NCBI GenBank assembly: GCA_014804915.1
Contig: JAAUYW010000066.1
Coordinates: 4,638-11,735 of the forward strand
Direction of reading: 5' to 3'
DNA: 7,098 nt
From: Desulfovibrio sp.
GTDB lineage: Bacteria > Desulfobacterota > Desulfovibrionia > Desulfovibrionales > Desulfovibrionaceae
This document shows positions 4,372 through 7,098 of this stretch, one piece after another (position 1 is the stretch's first letter; each line of letters opens with the position of its first letter). The notes beneath the pieces are model-generated. The model did no database searches. It had not been told where the DNA came from and was given only the letters and a program-made list of their open reading frames with translations. Made by a program: the position numbers and the translations under genes.

Positions 4372-7098
4372 TTACACCTGACACACGCTGGCATGATCGC
4401 ATGTGGCGCATCTGCCTTCAACTGCCTGAAAAAGAGGCGTTCTTTGCATATGGGCAAGTATAAACCGCAGCGCGATTTTGCAGCTTTCCAGCACTTCCTC
4501 AAGTTTTCCATCCTTGCCAGGATCAAAAAAGGGAATTTCCCTGCCGGAATTTTTGAGATCAACATATGCGGCATTGGCCGCTCCTGAAAGCAGGAGATAT
4601 ATGCCAAGCTGCAAATCCGGCAGCTTCACACGCATTTGCGCAAGCAGCTCATCCCCTTCGCTGTCAAAATCCCCGGGATGGGATTCAAGATATTCCGCCA
4701 GAGCCGCGAAAAAGTCCCTGTTTCCCCAAAGACCGGCCTCCGGCTTGTGAATCGTCCCTGTCTTGTAGTCAAGCACGAGCTTTTCGCCGTTTCTTGTATC
4801 CAGCCTATCCAGCTTGCCTTCAAACCTGTATTGCCTGCCATCCAGCGCAAGATCCGTGGACATGGCCGTTTCCAGGCCATTAATGAATGTGGCCTCTTTC
4901 TGGTTCTGAAAATATTTCTCAAGCCTCTTCAGGCCGGCGTATTCAAAGACCAGCCAGGAATCCACAGGCATTCTGGCGGTCATGCCCAGCTCGCTGATCT
5001 TGTCATTAAAAACTTTTTTGATTTCCTGGCGCCCAATATTGGCCAGAGTCACTTCCCTGCCGATCCAGGGCTCCAGAATTTCGGCCAGGGTCGCGTGAAT
5101 GCATATGCCAGCCTCGGCATAATCCTCGCCCTCATTCACCTCCTCCAGTGGCCGCAGGCGCATCAGGCGGCTGAACACAAAGTTCGCCGGACAGGCGAGA
5201 TAACTGTTGAGCATTGTCGCTGAAAGCGGGCTTGAGAGCAGCTTGTCCATCGCAGCCGACAGCCTGTCGCTGCGCCTGACCGGCCCTGGCGACCGAATGT
5301 TCAGCGCGGCCATTGATTGCGCTGACTGCAAGGGGCCTTCGCCCTCTTTCAATATCTGTGAACGCTTTTGCTCTTCCTGCCAGATCAGCTGCTCCACATA
5401 GCGGCTCCTGAACCTTTTGCCAGACGCCGAATCAGAAAGCGCTCCGCCCTCTGCCCAGTAAAACCGGACTCTTTTCGCGCCTGCGAACAGCCGGAAAAGA
5501 TTGTAGGCCATGATCTGTTCTCTGACGCGGGCATCCGGCAATCCCGCACGGGCGCGCAACGCATCCGGCAGCAGCGGATCCTGGCTTTTGGAGCCAGGCA
5601 AGCGGTCATCCGAGGCATCCAGAATATAGATATTGTCGAAATGAAGCAGCCGCGTTTCAAACAAACCCAGAATCTGCCTGCCTACCAGCGGCTCCGCCTC
5701 AAAAGGAATGCGCTCGTTCTCAAGCAGGATATCCAGCAGCCGATAAAGCGATTGCAGGGAAAACCTTTCAGAACTGACTGGATTTGCCAGCAAGACAGGC
5801 AATATCCTGTTCTGCAGCCGCGAGAGGGCCTCGGCATCTAGATGAAAATGCTCCCAGCTTTTTTTGCCATGCCTGATCAGCAGGCTGCAAATTTTTTCAA
5901 GGCTTTTTGCCAGGGAAGCTGTAGTGTTCACGGTAGCGAAGCCATCCACAAGCGCCGCAAGCGCCTCCTCCAGAAACGCCCTCTCTTCAGGCGTTATCTT
6001 CAGCTCGCCTTTCAGCTCTTCCAGGTTGACATATTTGGCGCCGTTTCTGCGAATTAGCCGTCCAAGCTGCCAGAGCGACGCTCCCAGCCTTGCCTCACCG
6101 CCTTCGCCAGCCTCAAGCGTAGCCAGATAGGGCTGCCCAAACAGCCTGAGGAGATCCCGCCAGTAGAAATTGCCATTGCCCTGCCTGTGCAGCTGCAGCT
6201 GAAAAAGGTCATCCAGAAAGCTCCGCAATTGCGCGCGCTTGAGCGGATAGCCCATCGAGATATTGACAGGCCCAGGCGGCATATGATGCAACACGGGCAT
6301 GAGCAGCTCAGCCCCGGGCAGGACAATGGCTGTGGAAGCGCCGGATCCTGCTTCTGCGTCGCTGCCAATATCCCTTGCCATCTGTTCAATCTGGGAATGG
6401 GCGTCATACGCGGCGTAAAAAGAATATTCCGGCTGCCCGCCCAGGCTCTCGCCCTCGCTGGTTATGCCTGCCTTCCAGTTATTCACCCACTCGGCCAGTG
6501 GCTGCGCGGCGGAGTCGCCAAGATCGGAGGCAGCATGAACGCATATTTCTGCGCCAGCCTGCCACAGGGAATGAAAGAGGCGGTTTTCCGCGCCATTGAG
6601 CACGGAAAAGCCGGCAATAATGACAGGACGGCCGGCAGTTGGCAGCAAATATGGGGGAATCTCCGCCGCGTGCTCAGCCGCGATCATGCATTCAAGCCCC
6701 TTTGTCAGCAGTTCCGGTCTGGCAGCTTCCAGCTTTTGCCGATAGAGCAGGGAAATCCGGCCCAGCGCCGCCAGCAGGGCGGCAGCCAGCGGCTCGGCCT
6801 CGTCCTCGGGACTTTCCAGATCCCGCGGCTCGATTGCCTGCAGAAAAAGATCGTCAATCAGGCTGGCAAGGCGAATGCCCCAGGGCATGAACCTCGCCAT
6901 ATCCATCCCTGCGAAATGCGCAGCCAGACTGCGATCCTCCCCAGCCAGCTCCGTGACGCATTCGCGCAGATAAAAGACCTCATCCAGGGGATTCGCCATT
7001 GCATACGGCGTGCTGGTTACTGACGCGCACCACTGCGCCGCAAGCTGGGCAAAAGGAAGCATGCGCGGCACTGCCGCAGGGCGCTTTTCGCGCCCATA
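4372..7098 (-). CDS. AddB-like PD-(D/E)XK nuclease with Fe-S cluster motif (5' end outside window)
   Basis: 908 codons open to the window edge. Residues are numbered from the GTG at 7071, an internal codon that is probably not the start. The C-terminal third is a RecB/AddB-type PD-(D/E)XK nuclease: H659 and E664 (AGICIHATLAE), D755 (EGKLDRLD), D768-Y-K770 (LDYKTG) and Q821...Y825 (LQLGIY). C627 (YLACPANF) plus C888, C891 and C897 (CX2CX5C) at the extreme C-terminus give the four ligands of the AddB/Cas4-type 4Fe-4S cluster that pins the nuclease domain. Upstream, NISMGYPLKRA (270-280) and DNIYILDASDDRLPG (479-493) with DPLLPDALR resemble the helicase-like core of AddB. No Walker A motif is present in the visible part. 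The likely role is DNA end processing or double-strand break repair with an AddA/UvrD-like partner encoded nearby, which is inference. The frame continues upstream (RPAAVPRMLP) as in homologues, so perhaps 50-100 residues are missing. Stop TAA overlaps an ATG of the next gene by one base. Confidence 0.88.
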   Translation of the reverse strand, partial: YGREKRPAAVPRMLPFAQLAAQWCASVTSTPYAMANPLDEVFYLRECVTELAGEDRSLAAHFAGMDMARFMPWGIRLASLIDDLFLQAIEPRDLESPEDEAEPLAAALLAALGRISLLYRQKLEAARPELLTKGLECMIAAEHAAEIPPYLLPTAGRPVIIAGFSVLNGAENRLFHSLWQAGAEICVHAASDLGDSAAQPLAEWVNNWKAGITSEGESLGGQPEYSFYAAYDAHSQIEQMARDIGSDAEAGSGASTAIVLPGAELLMPVLHHMPPGPVNISMGYPLKRAQLRSFLDDLFQLQLHRQGNGNFYWRDLLRLFGQPYLATLEAGEGGEARLGASLWQLGRLIRRNGAKYVNLEELKGELKITPEERAFLEEALAALVDGFATVNTTASLAKSLEKICSLLIRHGKKSWEHFHLDAEALSRLQNRILPVLLANPVSSERFSLQSLYRLLDILLENERIPFEAEPLVGRQILGLFETRLLHFDNIYILDASDDRLPGSKSQDPLLPDALRARAGLPDARVREQIMAYNLFRLFAGAKRVRFYWAEGGALSDSASGKRFRSRYVEQLIWQEEQKRSQILKEGEGPLQSAQSMAALNIRSPGPVRRSDRLSAAMDKLLSSPLSATMLNSYLACPANFVFSRLMRLRPLEEVNEGEDYAEAGICIHATLAEILEPWIGREVTLANIGRQEIKKVFNDKISELGMTARMPVDSWLVFEYAGLKRLEKYFQNQKEATFINGLETAMSTDLALDGRQYRFEGKLDRLDTRNGEKLVLDYKTGTIHKPEAGLWGNRDFFAALAEYLESHPGDFDSEGDELLAQMRVKLPDLQLGIYLLLSGAANAAYVDLKNSGREIPFFDPGKDGKLEEVLESCKIALRFILAHMQRTPLFQAVEGRCATCDHASVCQV

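Noticed and set aside
4636..5223. 195-codon open frame on the plus strand opposite the nuclease domain
   Set aside because: It covers the catalytic nuclease motifs on the other strand and has no features of its own.
6187..7023. 278-codon open frame on the plus strand opposite the nuclease gene
   Set aside because: The opposite strand encodes a protein with intact family motifs through this stretch; the plus-strand translation resembles no family I know.

Overview
The window carries five genes, all on the minus strand, and reads as ordinary chromosome of an anaerobic or microaerophilic bacterium. The best guess is a sulfate-reducing deltaproteobacterium of the Desulfovibrio group. That rests on a Desulfovibrio-type hybrid cluster protein (CX2CX8CX5C N-terminal ligands), the style of the amino-acid ABC transporter proteins, and the pairing of an AddB-like Fe-S nuclease with a YkgJ-type cysteine-cluster protein. 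The assignment is by family resemblance only. Base composition by eye is moderate, with AT-rich intergenic strips. No tRNA, rRNA, CRISPR array, insertion sequence or phage gene was seen.

In the direction of transcription (high to low coordinates): (1) 7098-4372, the C-terminal 908 residues of a large AddB-like PD-(D/E)XK nuclease whose 5' end lies outside the window. (2) 4336-3563, a YkgJ-family cysteine-cluster protein; its alternative start overlaps the nuclease stop by one base, so the two are almost certainly co-transcribed. (3) 3472-2729, a secreted amino-acid-binding protein with its own candidate sigma70 promoter in the 90-base gap upstream. (4) 2615-1746, an amino-acid ABC transporter permease, separated from the binding protein by 113 bases that hold a strong stem-loop. 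(5) 1641-22, hcp, the hybrid cluster protein, preceded by a perfect 13-bp inverted repeat just upstream of its ribosome-binding site.

Functionally there are three units: DNA end processing or recombination (nuclease plus its cysteine-cluster partner), amino-acid uptake (binding protein plus permease, with no ATPase gene where one would be expected), and nitrosative/oxidative stress defence (hcp). The most noteworthy signals are the intergenic hairpins, the missing ATPase, and the tight coupling of an Fe-S nuclease to a small cysteine-rich protein. I do not see evidence for a wholly new biological system.
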